Source: Acidobacteriota bacterium
Lineage (GTDB): Bacteria; Acidobacteriota; Terriglobia; Acidiferrales; UBA7541
Length of the DNA: 64,000 nt
Assembly (NCBI GenBank): GCA_013289825.1
Contig: JABCZF010000001.1
Coordinates: forward strand, 1 to 64,000
Reading direction: 5' to 3'
How positions within the stretch are numbered: the stretch's first letter is position 1; each line of letters starts with the position of its first letter. The notes under the pieces are model-generated. The model saw nothing but the letters and a program-made list of their open reading frames with translations, ran no database searches and had not been told where the DNA came from. Shown here piece after piece: positions 1-10,800 of the stretch. The position numbers and the translations under genes are program-made.

Positions 1-2
1 CA

Positions 3-383
3 GGACCGATCGTACACGGAGACTTGCGCTTCGAAGGCGGCTTGGCGGCGGGCTTAAGTATAGCGAAACTATCGCCCAGGCCTACGGCGGTGATGTCCGT
101 GAACGATCTTACCGCCGTAGGCGTCATCAAGGGATTACTCAGAGGGGGCTGCCGCGTGCCGGAAGATATATCTGTCACGGGATTCGACAACACACGCTTG
201 GCAGAATATAGCAATCCTTCCCTGACCACGGTGGATATCCATCGGGATATGCTGGGCGAGATGGCGGCCAACGCGCTGCATGAACTTTCCTGCTCCGCCA
301 ATCCGCAGGGACGGGAATACGAGATTCCCGCCGAACTTATTTTGCGAGATTCTTCAGGGCCCGCTCCCTCGGAACAGTCCTAA
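3..383 (+). CDS. LacI/GalR-family transcriptional regulator, C-terminal part of sugar-binding domain (5' end outside window)
   Basis: Open frame continues upstream of position 24 (GPIVHGDLRFEGGLAAG...); motifs RPTAVMSVNDLTAVGVIKGL, VPEDISVTGFDNT and PSLTTVDIHRDMLGEMAA are typical of LacI family. Confidence 0.88.
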   Translation, partial: GPIVHGDLRFEGGLAAGLSIAKLSPRPTAVMSVNDLTAVGVIKGLLRGGCRVPEDISVTGFDNTRLAEYSNPSLTTVDIHRDMLGEMAANALHELSCSANPQGREYEIPAELILRDSSGPAPSEQS

Positions 384-527
384 TCGAGCTCCAGGCACTT
401 GCGGCGTCGCACGACGCAATTTGCCGGCTGCGCTTGCTGAAAATTCGCAGCGCGGTTAGTCTTTCGAACAGCTTCGCCACGATGCTAGCATGCCGAGACC
501 GAACAATCGCGGCGGGGACATTCAAGA

Positions 528-3500
528 ATGGCGCGCCGAAAAGACCTAGAACAGCCTTTTTCACGGCGCGCCTTCCTCGGGAGGATGCGCTGGGCGCCGC
601 TCCTTTTTTTGCCAGCGCCTCTGCAGGCGCGCGCGTTCGGGTCCTTACTCCGGGAGTCTCCGGGCGACGGTAACCCTTCTCTCGACTTTGCTGATCTTCG
701 TGTAACACCGCACTATCCGACGAACTCCCCGCTCGATGCTGTTCTCGAGAAAGTCACTCCCGGCACGGATGCATTTGTCACGGAGAAATACGCTTTTGAA
801 ATCCTGCGTCTGCTCGACGAATGGAGCCGCGGCCTTAAGGCCGGGCCACCCGCTTCCCGCGTCTTGGCGAAATTTCTGGACGCTTCGCTCGAAGCGTGCT
901 CGCTGGTTCCCAGCCAGCAAACGAGCCTTCGCTCCGGAAATGGGATTGACGTCTTTCGCAAAAGATTTCGAACCGACGTCGCCTTGGGCCGCGAGCGCTT
1001 TCTCGAGGAGATGGACAGATACCTGGCCTCCATGCCGCGTCTGGACACAGCTGAATTCGAAATTACCAGGATCGAGGAGATGGCCGGGTCTTCGCCGCTG
1101 GTGCGCGTGGAGATTCGCTATGACCTAGTGGGAACGGGAATAGACGCAACCCGCGAGCAGCGTGTCGGACAATGGCTGACGCAGTGGTCGCGCGATGCCC
1201 GAAACGGATGGCAAGTTCGCCGATGGGAGGCCACCCAGGAAACCTTCAGCCGGGCGCGGGGGCCTATATTCCTCGATATTACTTCGCGAGCGCTTGGCCA
1301 AACCGAGTCTTACAAACAGCAGCTGCTGCACGGCGTTGATTACTGGCGCACCGTTTTGGACGGAGCCGCGGGCATCGACATCTACGGCAACAACGGTTTG
1401 GCGGTGGGAGACATCGACAACGACGGACTGGATGACCTGTACATCTGTCAGCCCCCCGGACTGCCGAACCGTCTGTACCACAATCGCGGGGATGGCACGT
1501 TTGAGGATGTGACGGAGAAGGCGGGAGTAGGCGTGCTGGATGGCACAGCTTCGGCGCTATTCGCGGATTTTCGGAACCAGGGGATCCAGGATCTGCTCGT
1601 GGTTTGTGGCAGCGGGCCGCTGCTGTTCCTGAACCAAGAGAATGGAAAGTTTCGACTGAAACGCGATGCCTTCCAGTTTCGACAGCCTCCGCAGGGGACC
1701 TTCACGCACGCGGCCGTAGCCGACTACGACCGCGACGGGCTTCTCGACATTTATTTCTGCTTATACAGCTACTACCTGGGTCTGGACCAGTATCACTATC
1801 CGGCTCCTTATTTCGATGCACGCAATGGGCCTCCCAACTTCCTGCTTCACAACGAGGGGAACGCAACTTTTCAGGATCGCACGGAGGCGGCGGGATTGAA
1901 CGTGGATAACGACCGCTTTAGTTTCGCATGCGCCTGGGGTGACTACAACTCCGACGGCGCGCCAGACTTGTATGTGGCCAATGACTTCGGACGGAACAAC
2001 CTGTACCGCAACAACGGCGACGGAAAATTCGCCGCAGTCTCCGCGGAAGCGGGCGTCGAGGACGTGGGGGCCGGGATGAGCGCGTGCTGGTTCGATTTCG
2101 ACAACGACGGCAACCAGGACGTATACGTTGCAAACATGTGGTCCCCCGCCGGCATGCGCGTTTCCGAACAAAAGAATTTTCATGAGCAGGAGCCGGAGGC
2201 TATTCGCGGGCTTTATCGCCGACATGCGCGCGGCAATTCCTTATATCGAAATCAGGCGAATGGAAAATTTCAAAACGTAAGCGTTGAAGCGGGAGTTGAT
2301 GTGGGCCGGTGGGCGTGGTGCTCGGACGCTTGGGATTTTGACCACGACGGCTACCCGGACCTGTACGTCGCGAATGGCTATATCTCAGGGCCCAGGACGC
2401 CTGAGCACGATCCACACGACGTGGCGAGCTTCTTCTGGCGGCAGGTCGTGGCGAATTCACCCGAGACTCCAACGCCGTCAGTGAATTACGAGCTGGGGTG
2501 GAACGCTATCAATGAGTTGATCCGATCGGACGCCTCTTGGAATGGCTATGAGAGAAACGTTTTCTACGTGAATAACCACGACGGCACGTTTTCCGACGTC
2601 TCGGGCATTTCTCGATTGGACTTTCCCGACGATAGCCGATCCTTCGCGCTCGCCGACCTCGACCACGACGGGCGTTTGGAAGTGGTTCTGAAAAACCGGA
2701 GTGGGCCGCAACTCCGGATTTTGCGCAACGCCATGAAGGATATTGGCAACTCCATCGCCATCCGATTGCGCGGAATAAAAAGCAACCGCGATGCCATCGG
2801 CGCCCGGGTAACCGTCGAAGTCGAACGACATCGACAGACCAAGTATCTGCAAGCTGGCTCTGGATTTCTCTCTCAGCACACCAAGGAGCTCTTCTTTGGT
2901 GTCGGGAAAACGCCAGGCGCCGTCGGCGCCACGATCCGCTGGCCCAGCGGGCTGACTCAGGTCTTCGAACATCTGCCGGTAAACCGTCGAATCGAGATTG
3001 CGGAAGGCTCCGAGGATTTTCTAGCCAAGCCGTTTCCGGTTGCACCTGCGTCTTACGCTCAAGCGGGCGACGCCGAAAAACCGGAGACGTGGCCTTCGTC
3101 GATCGAGACCTGGCTCATCGAGCCCTTGAGCGCACCGGAGTTTTCCTTGCCCGACCTGGCGGGAAATAGGCGGGACCTTCGGTCGTTTCGAGGCGGTTTC
3201 CTGCTGCTCAGCTTTTGGGCGACGGCTTCGCCGGCTTGTGGCCAGCAGCTGCGCGTTTTCGAGAAGGGCCAGGCAGCTCTCGCTCGAAACGGTCTGCGCA
3301 TTTTGGCCCTCAACGTCGACGATCCTGGCGATGTGGCCGCGGTTCGAGCATTTGTCGCGAAGGAAGGGTGGTCCTTCCCGATCCTGCTGGGCACGCAAGA
3401 AGTGACCGGCGTCTACAATATTGTTTATCGCCACCTTTTTGACCGTCGCAGGGATCTTGCTCTCCCCACATCGTTTCTAGTAGATGGCAGCGGCATGATC

Positions 3501-4379
3501 GTCAAAGTCTATCAAGGGCCAGTCGACCCGGAACGGCTCGCCGAAGATCTAAAATCAGTTCCGGAGAATGCCGCCGACCGTATGCGGAGAGCGCTTCCCT
3601 TCGAAGGCCGACTGTATGTAGACGAGTTTCAACGCAACGACTTTACCTATGGCGTCGCGATGTTTCAGCGCGGCTACCTGGACGAAGCGGCGGCGTCTTT
3701 CCTGCTGGTCATCGCGGCCAAGCCGCAGGAACCGGAAGCTTATTACAATCTGGGAACCCTGTACCTCCGGAAAAACGCCCTGCCGGACGCGCGGCGGTAT
3801 CTCCAGCAGGCGGTGGAGCTCCGTCCAGAGTATCCGGAAGCCTGGAACAATCTTGGAATGGTCGCCGGGCAGGAAGGCCAGATGGATGAGGCCATCCACA
3901 ATTTTCAACAGGCCTTATCCGAGAAGCCCAACTATGTCATTGCGCTGCTGAATCTCGGAAACCTTTATCGACGGCAGGGAGCGCTAGAAGAGGCGGAAAA
4001 GCTTCTGAGCCGCGCGCACGACCTGGAGCCTGACAATCCGGAGACGAACTACAGCTTAGGAATGCTCTACGCGCGGCAAGATCAACTCGAGCGCGCCTCA
4101 AACTTCTTGGAAAGGGCGGTGAACTTACGCCCGGATTATCCCGACGCGCTCAACAACCTGGGGGTCCTGTTCGTCCGCGAACAACGCTACTCCGAAGCCA
4201 AGGAAAGATTCGAGACTTCGATCCGCGTGGCCCCGAACTTTGACCAGGCCTATCTGAATCTGGCCCGCTTGTACGTCCTTTTGAAGGACAAAGAGAAGGC
4301 CAGAGAGGTCTTACTGGCGCTACTCCGCCAGCAGCCGCAGCACAAGTTGGCTCAACAGGCGCTGGAGATGCTAAATTGA
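528..4379 (+). CDS. Tat-exported CRTAC1/ASPIC-UnbV (FG-GAP-like) protein fused to redoxin (AhpC/TSA-TlpA-like) domain and C-terminal TPR array
   Basis: N-term SRRAFLGRM; repeated DxDxDG loops (GDIDNDGLDDLYI); ASPIC/UnbV end (SNRDAIGARVTVEV...GVGKTPGAVGATIRWPSG); redoxin segment FSLPDLAGNRRDLRSFRGGFLLLSFWATASPACGQQL; TPRs (PEAYYNLGTLYLRKNALPDARRYLQQAVELRPEYPEAWNNLG). Confidence 0.85.
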   Translation: MARRKDLEQPFSRRAFLGRMRWAPLLFLPAPLQARAFGSLLRESPGDGNPSLDFADLRVTPHYPTNSPLDAVLEKVTPGTDAFVTEKYAFEILRLLDEWSRGLKAGPPASRVLAKFLDASLEACSLVPSQQTSLRSGNGIDVFRKRFRTDVALGRERFLEEMDRYLASMPRLDTAEFEITRIEEMAGSSPLVRVEIRYDLVGTGIDATREQRVGQWLTQWSRDARNGWQVRRWEATQETFSRARGPIFLDITSRALGQTESYKQQLLHGVDYWRTVLDGAAGIDIYGNNGLAVGDIDNDGLDDLYICQPPGLPNRLYHNRGDGTFEDVTEKAGVGVLDGTASALFADFRNQGIQDLLVVCGSGPLLFLNQENGKFRLKRDAFQFRQPPQGTFTHAAVADYDRDGLLDIYFCLYSYYLGLDQYHYPAPYFDARNGPPNFLLHNEGNATFQDRTEAAGLNVDNDRFSFACAWGDYNSDGAPDLYVANDFGRNNLYRNNGDGKFAAVSAEAGVEDVGAGMSACWFDFDNDGNQDVYVANMWSPAGMRVSEQKNFHEQEPEAIRGLYRRHARGNSLYRNQANGKFQNVSVEAGVDVGRWAWCSDAWDFDHDGYPDLYVANGYISGPRTPEHDPHDVASFFWRQVVANSPETPTPSVNYELGWNAINELIRSDASWNGYERNVFYVNNHDGTFSDVSGISRLDFPDDSRSFALADLDHDGRLEVVLKNRSGPQLRILRNAMKDIGNSIAIRLRGIKSNRDAIGARVTVEVERHRQTKYLQAGSGFLSQHTKELFFGVGKTPGAVGATIRWPSGLTQVFEHLPVNRRIEIAEGSEDFLAKPFPVAPASYAQAGDAEKPETWPSSIETWLIEPLSAPEFSLPDLAGNRRDLRSFRGGFLLLSFWATASPACGQQLRVFEKGQAALARNGLRILALNVDDPGDVAAVRAFVAKEGWSFPILLGTQEVTGVYNIVYRHLFDRRRDLALPTSFLVDGSGMIVKVYQGPVDPERLAEDLKSVPENAADRMRRALPFEGRLYVDEFQRNDFTYGVAMFQRGYLDEAAASFLLVIAAKPQEPEAYYNLGTLYLRKNALPDARRYLQQAVELRPEYPEAWNNLGMVAGQEGQMDEAIHNFQQALSEKPNYVIALLNLGNLYRRQGALEEAEKLLSRAHDLEPDNPETNYSLGMLYARQDQLERASNFLERAVNLRPDYPDALNNLGVLFVREQRYSEAKERFETSIRVAPNFDQAYLNLARLYVLLKDKEKAREVLLALLRQQPQHKLAQQALEMLN

Positions 4380-4422
4380 CCGTCGAAGCTCGATTAGAAC
4401 GCACTCGGAGGAAAGTTCGGAA

Positions 4423-6975
4423 ATGTTTAGCGGCACGTCACTTGAGCGTCCATCGAAGAGCGCAGGGAGCTGGCCGCGAGCCTGGCGAATCCTTGCGCTG
4501 ATGGTGCTTCTGTTTTCCGCTGAAGGATTTCCGCAGCAAACCGTCCCCCACCGCGGTAATGCTCGGCAACCCTCGAAGATTTCGCCCCTTCTCGAGGAAG
4601 CCGAAGAACTGCTTCGCCGCGGTTCCGTCGATGAGGCCAAGAACAAGATACACGCAGAACTCGAGCGGAACCCTTCCAGCGTCGAGGGCTACGACCTGTT
4701 GGGGATTGTTTACACCGATGAAAAGGACTACCCCAACGCCCTCGAGGCTTTCCAGCAGGCGCTCAAGCTTGAACCCAACTCCACCAGGGCGCTCAACAAC
4801 CTCGGGAACCTATACGTCACCGAGAATAAGCTCGATCTGGCGGAGAAAGAATTCAGGAAGGTCTTGCGCCTGGAGCCAGGCAATCGCGATGGAAACTATA
4901 ACCTGGGCCTGGTCCTGATGGCCAAGGGTTCAACGCTAACGGCTATTTCTCACTTTCAGCGCGTCCACCCTCCAGACATCGCCACTCGCTCTAACTTGAT
5001 CCGCGCTTGCCTCCGGGCCGGCCGAACCGCGGAAGGGTTGAAGCTCGCCAGCGATCTTTCCGCACAAAATAAAGACGACGTGCAATTGCATTTCACGCTC
5101 GGCGTGTTGCTGGCCTCGGAAAAACAGTACCGGGGGGCTCAACTCGAACTAGAACAGGCGAACGCGCTACAGCCGGAAACGCTGGAGATTCTCTACAACC
5201 TCGGCCAGGCTTATCTTCGGACTGCTGAATACCCGAAAGCGGAACTGGTGTTGCTTCGCGCGCTGAAACTGAAATCCGACTCCCCCGAAACGCTCTATTT
5301 GCTGGCGCAAGTCTATCAGGAGCAGAACAGGTCGGTGGATGCTTTGGACTTGCTGGTGGCCGCCCATAAGCTCGCTCCTCTGAATACGGACATCATTTTT
5401 CTTCTGGCGCGCGTCAGTATGACCCAGAATTATTTCGAAGACGCCATCCCTCTTCTCGAATCAGGCTTGAAGATCGCTCCGGAACGAGCCGATCTCCGCG
5501 CTGCCCTGGGCGAGAGCTATTTCATGTCGGGCAAAGCGGAAAAGGCCATCGAGGAGTTCAAAGCGCTCGTCGAAGTAGACCCCTCGGCACGCTCCTATGC
5601 CTTCCTGGGTCTCTCGTACCGGCATCTTGGACAATTCGATGAAGCCAGGAAGTACTTTGAAGCGGGCCTCAAACAAGACCCTCACAACGCTTCCTGCCTT
5701 TTCAACATGGGCTATATCGAGGAGCGCCAGGGAAATCATGCGCGGGCCGAGGAGTTTTTCGAGGCGGCCTTGCACGCAAACCCCAATCTTTCCGAAGCGA
5801 TGTTGGAATTGGCGAATCTACGAATCGCGAGCAAAAAATTCCAGGAGGCAGCGGACCTCTTGCGGCGATACGTCAAAGTGAGCCGCGAGCCTGCTGCGGG
5901 CTACTACAAGCTGGCCATGGTGGAGAGAAGCCTCCATCAGTTGGACGCGGCACAGAGGGATTTGCGTGTATTTCAGACGCTCTCGAAAAATGCTCCTGCG
6001 GGTCCCTACCCGTATCAGCATCTTTTCGACTACGTGGACAACCGCTCAAGCCTTTCCAGTCAGGACCGCACGCAACTCGACCTGACGCAGCTGACCGAAG
6101 AGGTCAGCAAACATCCGGACCAGCCTCAGAACCTCTATCTGCTCGCGGAAACCTACCTGAAACTTGGAAAACCCGACGAAGCCCGCAAGACCATCGTACA
6201 ACTCGATCAGTTGAGCGCGGGCGACTACCGGACGCAGACCGGAGTGGGTGTACTTCTGGCGCGTTATCGTTTCTACGACGACGCCGTCCAGCATTTCGAG
6301 ACCGCCTTGAGCGCAAATCCCGACTCGGATGACGTGAAATTCGACTTGGCCGATGCCTACTTCCGCAAAGGCGCCTATGCTCAGGCGCTCGAAGCCGCCA
6401 GGCAAGTTTCAGCGCCGGGCCAGCAGGACGGCTCCTTTTTGGCTTTGCTCGGAGATATCTACGCGCACCTTGGCGATACTCCGCGAGCTTCGCAAATTTT
6501 CCGGGACGCGATCAACCGAAACCCTGACAACGATCAGCACTACCTCTCACTCGCTCTGGTGCAGTTGCGCGAGAATAATGCCGGCGGTGCGGGAGAGACG
6601 TTACGGAAGGGCCTGGCGCGAATTCCCGGCTCCGGAAAAATCTTCTGGGGCTTGGGACTTGTCTCCGTCCTGGAGGGTAAGACTCCCGAGGCAGAAGCGC
6701 ATCTCGAACACGCCGTGGATCTGCTTCCGGAATGGCCCGGAAGTTATTCGACACTGGGCGTTTTTTATTATCAAACCGGAGAGTTCGCCAAGGCACGGGA
6801 AGTGTTGAATCGCTTCAAAGGCAGCACTGCCGCCGGCGGCTTTGACCTAGATCGCATCGAAGAGGCCTTGTCCCGAGCACCCGAGGTGCCCTCGACCATT
6901 CGCGAACCCATGCCGATGGCTGCCCGGTTGCAGCTGCTGCAGCTGGCGCTATCGCTGGCCGACCGCACACTTTAG
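4423..6975 (+). CDS. Large TPR-repeat protein, signal-peptide-like N-terminus
   Basis: 850 aa with many TPR units (YDLLGIVYTDEKDYPNALEAFQQALKLEPNSTRALNNLGNLYV...); hydrophobic N-term ILALMVLLFSAEGFPQ; follows previous CDS by 43 nt. Confidence 0.85.
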   Translation: MFSGTSLERPSKSAGSWPRAWRILALMVLLFSAEGFPQQTVPHRGNARQPSKISPLLEEAEELLRRGSVDEAKNKIHAELERNPSSVEGYDLLGIVYTDEKDYPNALEAFQQALKLEPNSTRALNNLGNLYVTENKLDLAEKEFRKVLRLEPGNRDGNYNLGLVLMAKGSTLTAISHFQRVHPPDIATRSNLIRACLRAGRTAEGLKLASDLSAQNKDDVQLHFTLGVLLASEKQYRGAQLELEQANALQPETLEILYNLGQAYLRTAEYPKAELVLLRALKLKSDSPETLYLLAQVYQEQNRSVDALDLLVAAHKLAPLNTDIIFLLARVSMTQNYFEDAIPLLESGLKIAPERADLRAALGESYFMSGKAEKAIEEFKALVEVDPSARSYAFLGLSYRHLGQFDEARKYFEAGLKQDPHNASCLFNMGYIEERQGNHARAEEFFEAALHANPNLSEAMLELANLRIASKKFQEAADLLRRYVKVSREPAAGYYKLAMVERSLHQLDAAQRDLRVFQTLSKNAPAGPYPYQHLFDYVDNRSSLSSQDRTQLDLTQLTEEVSKHPDQPQNLYLLAETYLKLGKPDEARKTIVQLDQLSAGDYRTQTGVGVLLARYRFYDDAVQHFETALSANPDSDDVKFDLADAYFRKGAYAQALEAARQVSAPGQQDGSFLALLGDIYAHLGDTPRASQIFRDAINRNPDNDQHYLSLALVQLRENNAGGAGETLRKGLARIPGSGKIFWGLGLVSVLEGKTPEAEAHLEHAVDLLPEWPGSYSTLGVFYYQTGEFAKAREVLNRFKGSTAAGGFDLDRIEEALSRAPEVPSTIREPMPMAARLQLLQLALSLADRTL

Positions 6976-7103
6976 AATTTCCGGCGGAAACTTGCGGTTG
7001 AACGCGTGCATAACCGGGGCTAGAATGCGTTAAGCGCTTCATCAATGTTCGGAGCGTGATAGCCCGCTGCTGACAGCACGAACACTTTCGAGACCAGCTT
7101 GGA

Positions 7104-8885
7104 ATGCGGAAAAAACCGGAGGCAGGCAGGCGACGGTTCCTCGTAAGCGTGTGGAGCGCAATCCTGGCGCTGACCGCGGCGCTGGTCGTTATCTTCCATC
7201 AGCAGGCCCTTGCTCGGCAAACGCCTAAAGCGCAGGACTCTCGCATCAGCGTCCGGTATACCGACGTCCGAAAAGACGCCGGAATCACTTTTCTCGAAGA
7301 CTCCACGCAGAGCGAAGAAAAGTATTATCTCGAGACCATGGGCACCGGGGTCGCTTGGCTGGACTACGACCAGGACGGCTTGATGGATCTGTTCTTCGTG
7401 CAATCCGGCGAAACCGACGCTTACAAGCCGCCCCATCCCTTGCGTTCCGAGCTTTACCACAATAATGGCGACGGCACCTTCACCGACGTCACCGAAAAAG
7501 CTGGCCTCGGAGGTGCCGGACATTACGGTCAAGGAGTCGCCGTCGGAGATTTCGACAATGACGGCTACCCCGATCTGTACGTCACCGGCTATGGCCGCGC
7601 CATTCTCTACCACAACAACGGCGATGGAACCTTCACGAATGTCACCGCCAAGGCCGGTGTAGCCGATGAAGGCGGATGGTCCACCAGCGCAGGATGGTTT
7701 GACTACGATAAGGACGGCTGGCTCGACCTGCTCGTGACCAATTACATCGAGTGGACGCCCAAAACGAACCTGTGGTGCGGAGAACGCCGCCCCGGCTATC
7801 GTTCTTACTGCAATCCGGGCAATTACAAGGGGCAGAAGACCAAGCTCTACCACAACAATCACGACGGTACCTTCACCGACGTAAGCGATTCTTCCGGCGT
7901 TGGCAAGCCCGAATCCAAAGGCATGGGCGTGGTCCTGGCGGACTTCAATAACGACGGCTGGCCAGACATCGCCATCGCCAACGACACCTGGCCCAATTTT
8001 CTGTTCCTCAACAAACACGATGGGACCTTCGAGGATGTCTCGCTTGTTTCCGGTTTGGCCGCCAGCGAAGATGGCCGTTACGAGGCGGGCATGGGCATCG
8101 ATGCCGCGGACGTGGACGGCGACGGCTGGCTGGATGTCTACATCACTCACCTGGATTTCGAATTGAATCGTCTCTATCACAACAATCGCGATGGAACGTT
8201 TGATGACTATACCTATCGCTCCGGCATCGGCAACAAGGCCATCCTGCTCAGCGGCGTATCCATGAAGTTTCTCGATTACGACAACGACGGCTGGAACGAT
8301 ATCGTCCAATTGAACGGCGCCATGCTGGACAACGTCCAGCTCTATCACAGCGAAGTCTCCTACAAGGAGCCTTTGCTCATGTTCCGCAATTTAGGAAAGG
8401 GCCAGTTCGAAAAAGCTTCAGACTCTCTCGGTCCTGACTTCCTGCGGCCTGTCGCCGGCCGCGGCATCGCTACCGCTGATTACGACAATGACGGCGACAT
8501 CGACATCGCCATCAATAACCGGGGCGATTATCCCGAACTCCTCCGCAACGATGGAGGAAATCTTAACCACTGGCTGGAAGTTCTGCTCATCGGCACGCGT
8601 TCGAATCGCGATGGCATCGGCGCTTCGTTAAAGTTAACTTCCGAAGGGTTCGTGCACGTCGAACAGTCCAAAGGGGGCATGAGCTATATGTCGGCAAGCG
8701 ATCCAAGAATCTTCTTTGGCCTCGGCAGACGCACCAAAATTGAATCCCTGGAGATTACCTGGCCCAGCGGGCAAGTGGACAAGCTGACGAGTCTCGCCGT
8801 CGATAGAATCATCGCCGTAAAAGAAGGCACAGGAATTGTTGCGCGTTCGTTTCCCAAGATAAGGCCAAAGGCGGCAAGCCAATGA
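7104..8885 (+). CDS. CRTAC1 family protein (FG-GAP/VCBS-like + ASPIC/UnbV)
   Basis: N-term GRRRFLVSVWSAILALTAAL (Tat-like); repeats LYHNNGDGTFTDVTEKAG, DFDNDGYPDLYV; C-term SNRDGIGASLKL...FFGLGRRTKIESLEITWPSG. Confidence 0.9.
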   Translation: MRKKPEAGRRRFLVSVWSAILALTAALVVIFHQQALARQTPKAQDSRISVRYTDVRKDAGITFLEDSTQSEEKYYLETMGTGVAWLDYDQDGLMDLFFVQSGETDAYKPPHPLRSELYHNNGDGTFTDVTEKAGLGGAGHYGQGVAVGDFDNDGYPDLYVTGYGRAILYHNNGDGTFTNVTAKAGVADEGGWSTSAGWFDYDKDGWLDLLVTNYIEWTPKTNLWCGERRPGYRSYCNPGNYKGQKTKLYHNNHDGTFTDVSDSSGVGKPESKGMGVVLADFNNDGWPDIAIANDTWPNFLFLNKHDGTFEDVSLVSGLAASEDGRYEAGMGIDAADVDGDGWLDVYITHLDFELNRLYHNNRDGTFDDYTYRSGIGNKAILLSGVSMKFLDYDNDGWNDIVQLNGAMLDNVQLYHSEVSYKEPLLMFRNLGKGQFEKASDSLGPDFLRPVAGRGIATADYDNDGDIDIAINNRGDYPELLRNDGGNLNHWLEVLLIGTRSNRDGIGASLKLTSEGFVHVEQSKGGMSYMSASDPRIFFGLGRRTKIESLEITWPSGQVDKLTSLAVDRIIAVKEGTGIVARSFPKIRPKAASQ

Positions 8886-8976
8886 GAGCACGGAACTCCA
8901 TCGATCTGGCAGAAATGCATTGCTGCTCGCCCAATTTTTCGCCGCGGCAATCTCCCGTCTGGGCAGATCCAAGGCC

Positions 8977-10794
8977 ATGAATCCGCTCCGCCGCCGTTTC
9001 CTGGGTTCCTCTTCGATCGCTCTGGGCAGCGCGCTGTTGGACGCGCTTACCAGCCCGCTCTGGAAATGGAAACGCTCCCCGCTCCTCGAAGCTTCTGCGG
9101 CATCCCATCCTCAATCGCCGAAGCCGCTTGTCTCTACTGCGCCAGCGGCCTCGCCTGTCGTGTTCGTCGACGTGGCCAGGGAAGCCGGCCTTAATTCTCC
9201 AAACGTGTGGGGCGGCGTCGATCAAAAAAAATACATCATTGAAGCCAAAGGCAGTGGACTCGCTTTTTTCGACTACGACCACGACGGATGGCTGGATATT
9301 TATTTGACCAACGGAACGCGCTTCCATACCGATTGGCCGTCCGGGACGGCCCCCACCTCCCATCTGTACAAAAACAACCGCAACGGAACTTTCACCGATG
9401 TCACGGAAAAATCCGGACTGGCTCGAACGGGCTGGCAGACGGGCGTCTGCGTAGGCGACTACGACAATGATGGCTGGGATGATCTCTTCTGCTGCTTCTG
9501 GGGACACAACATCCTGTTTCACAACAACGGAGACGGCACGTTCACCGACGTGACTCAGAAAGCTGGCGTGTACAACGAAGAAATCCGCTGGGGTGCCGGC
9601 TGCACTTGGCTCGACTACGATCGCGACGGTCACCTTGATCTCTTCGTTTGCAACTACATAAAGCTTGATCCAAAAAACACTCCTTCGCCGACCGAGCCCC
9701 CCGTTTGCCAGTGGAAAGGCATTCCTACCATGTGCGGTCCGCGGGGTCTTCCTGGCGACACCAACGTTCTTTATCGCAACAACGGCGACGGAACTTTCAC
9801 CGATGCCTCCGAAAAATCGGGCATCTTGAAACCCGGCCCGCGCTATTCCATTACACCCGTTTCCTACGATTTCGATAACGACGGCTGGCCGGATATCTAC
9901 GTCGCTGTCGATTCCGAGCCCAGCATCCTGCTCCACAACAATCACGACGGTACTTTCACCGATGTCGCGGTCATGGCCGGCTGCGCTTACAGCGAGAATG
10001 GCCACGAGCAGGCCGGCATGGGCGTAGCCGTCGCCGATTACGACTGCGACGGCTGGTTCGACATTTTCAAAACGAATTTTGCGGACGACACCTCGAACCT
10101 CTACCACAACAACGCCGACGGCACCTTTAGCGATGTTACATTTTCTTCTGGAATCGGAATCAACAACCAATACGTTGCCTGGGGCTGCGGCTTCATGGAC
10201 TACGACAACGATGGCTGGGCAGATCTTCTCCAGATCAACGGACACGTGTACCCGGAAATCGAGGGCCACGAGACCGGCCAGACATTCAAGAACCCGCGCC
10301 TGGTCTACAAGAACCTTGGCGATGGGCGCTTCAAAGACGTTTCCTCGGAGATGGGCCCCGGCATTAGCGAGCGATTCTCGAGTCGCGGCGCCGCGTTCGG
10401 CGACTACGACAACGATGGCGACATCGATGCCCTGATTTTGAATATGAACGATTTGCCTTCTCTTCTACGCAACGAAGGCGGAAACAAGCAAAACTGGGTC
10501 AAAATCAAACTGCTCGGGACCAAGTGCAATCGCACCGCTATTGGCGCTCGCGTCCGCGTAGTGACCGGCAAACACGCTCAGATGGATGAGGTCCACAGTG
10601 GCACAAGTGTCATGTCGCAGAGCGACCTGCGGCTGCACTTCGGCATCGGAAAAGCTCAAAAGGTGGATGTTATCGAGGTGAAGTGGCCGACCACCCAGAA
10701 GACCGAGCGGTTCACGGATGTGAGTGCCAACCAGATCCTTACCATCCGCGAGGGCAGCGGTATCGTCGCGGCGGTCAAACCCAAAACCAGATAG
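8977..10794 (+). CDS. CRTAC1 family protein with Tat signal
   Basis: ORF 8920-10794; internal ATG at 8977 gives MNPLRRRFLGSSSIALGSALLDAL; FG-GAP-like repeats and ASPIC/UnbV C-terminus (CNRTAIGARVRVVTG...HFGIGKAQKVDVIEVKWP). Confidence 0.9.
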   Translation: MNPLRRRFLGSSSIALGSALLDALTSPLWKWKRSPLLEASAASHPQSPKPLVSTAPAASPVVFVDVAREAGLNSPNVWGGVDQKKYIIEAKGSGLAFFDYDHDGWLDIYLTNGTRFHTDWPSGTAPTSHLYKNNRNGTFTDVTEKSGLARTGWQTGVCVGDYDNDGWDDLFCCFWGHNILFHNNGDGTFTDVTQKAGVYNEEIRWGAGCTWLDYDRDGHLDLFVCNYIKLDPKNTPSPTEPPVCQWKGIPTMCGPRGLPGDTNVLYRNNGDGTFTDASEKSGILKPGPRYSITPVSYDFDNDGWPDIYVAVDSEPSILLHNNHDGTFTDVAVMAGCAYSENGHEQAGMGVAVADYDCDGWFDIFKTNFADDTSNLYHNNADGTFSDVTFSSGIGINNQYVAWGCGFMDYDNDGWADLLQINGHVYPEIEGHETGQTFKNPRLVYKNLGDGRFKDVSSEMGPGISERFSSRGAAFGDYDNDGDIDALILNMNDLPSLLRNEGGNKQNWVKIKLLGTKCNRTAIGARVRVVTGKHAQMDEVHSGTSVMSQSDLRLHFGIGKAQKVDVIEVKWPTTQKTERFTDVSANQILTIREGSGIVAAVKPKTR

Positions 10795-10800
10795 GCAAAT

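Noticed and set aside
7020-8348. 442-aa antisense ORF rich in VVVVIE-type segments
   Set aside because: It is the reverse reading of repeated DYDNDG codons in the CRTAC1 gene 7104-8885; no RBS or family match
8809-10269. 486-aa antisense ORF
   Set aside because: Same artefact opposite the CRTAC1 gene 8977-10794; V/I-rich low-complexity mirror of calcium-loop repeats
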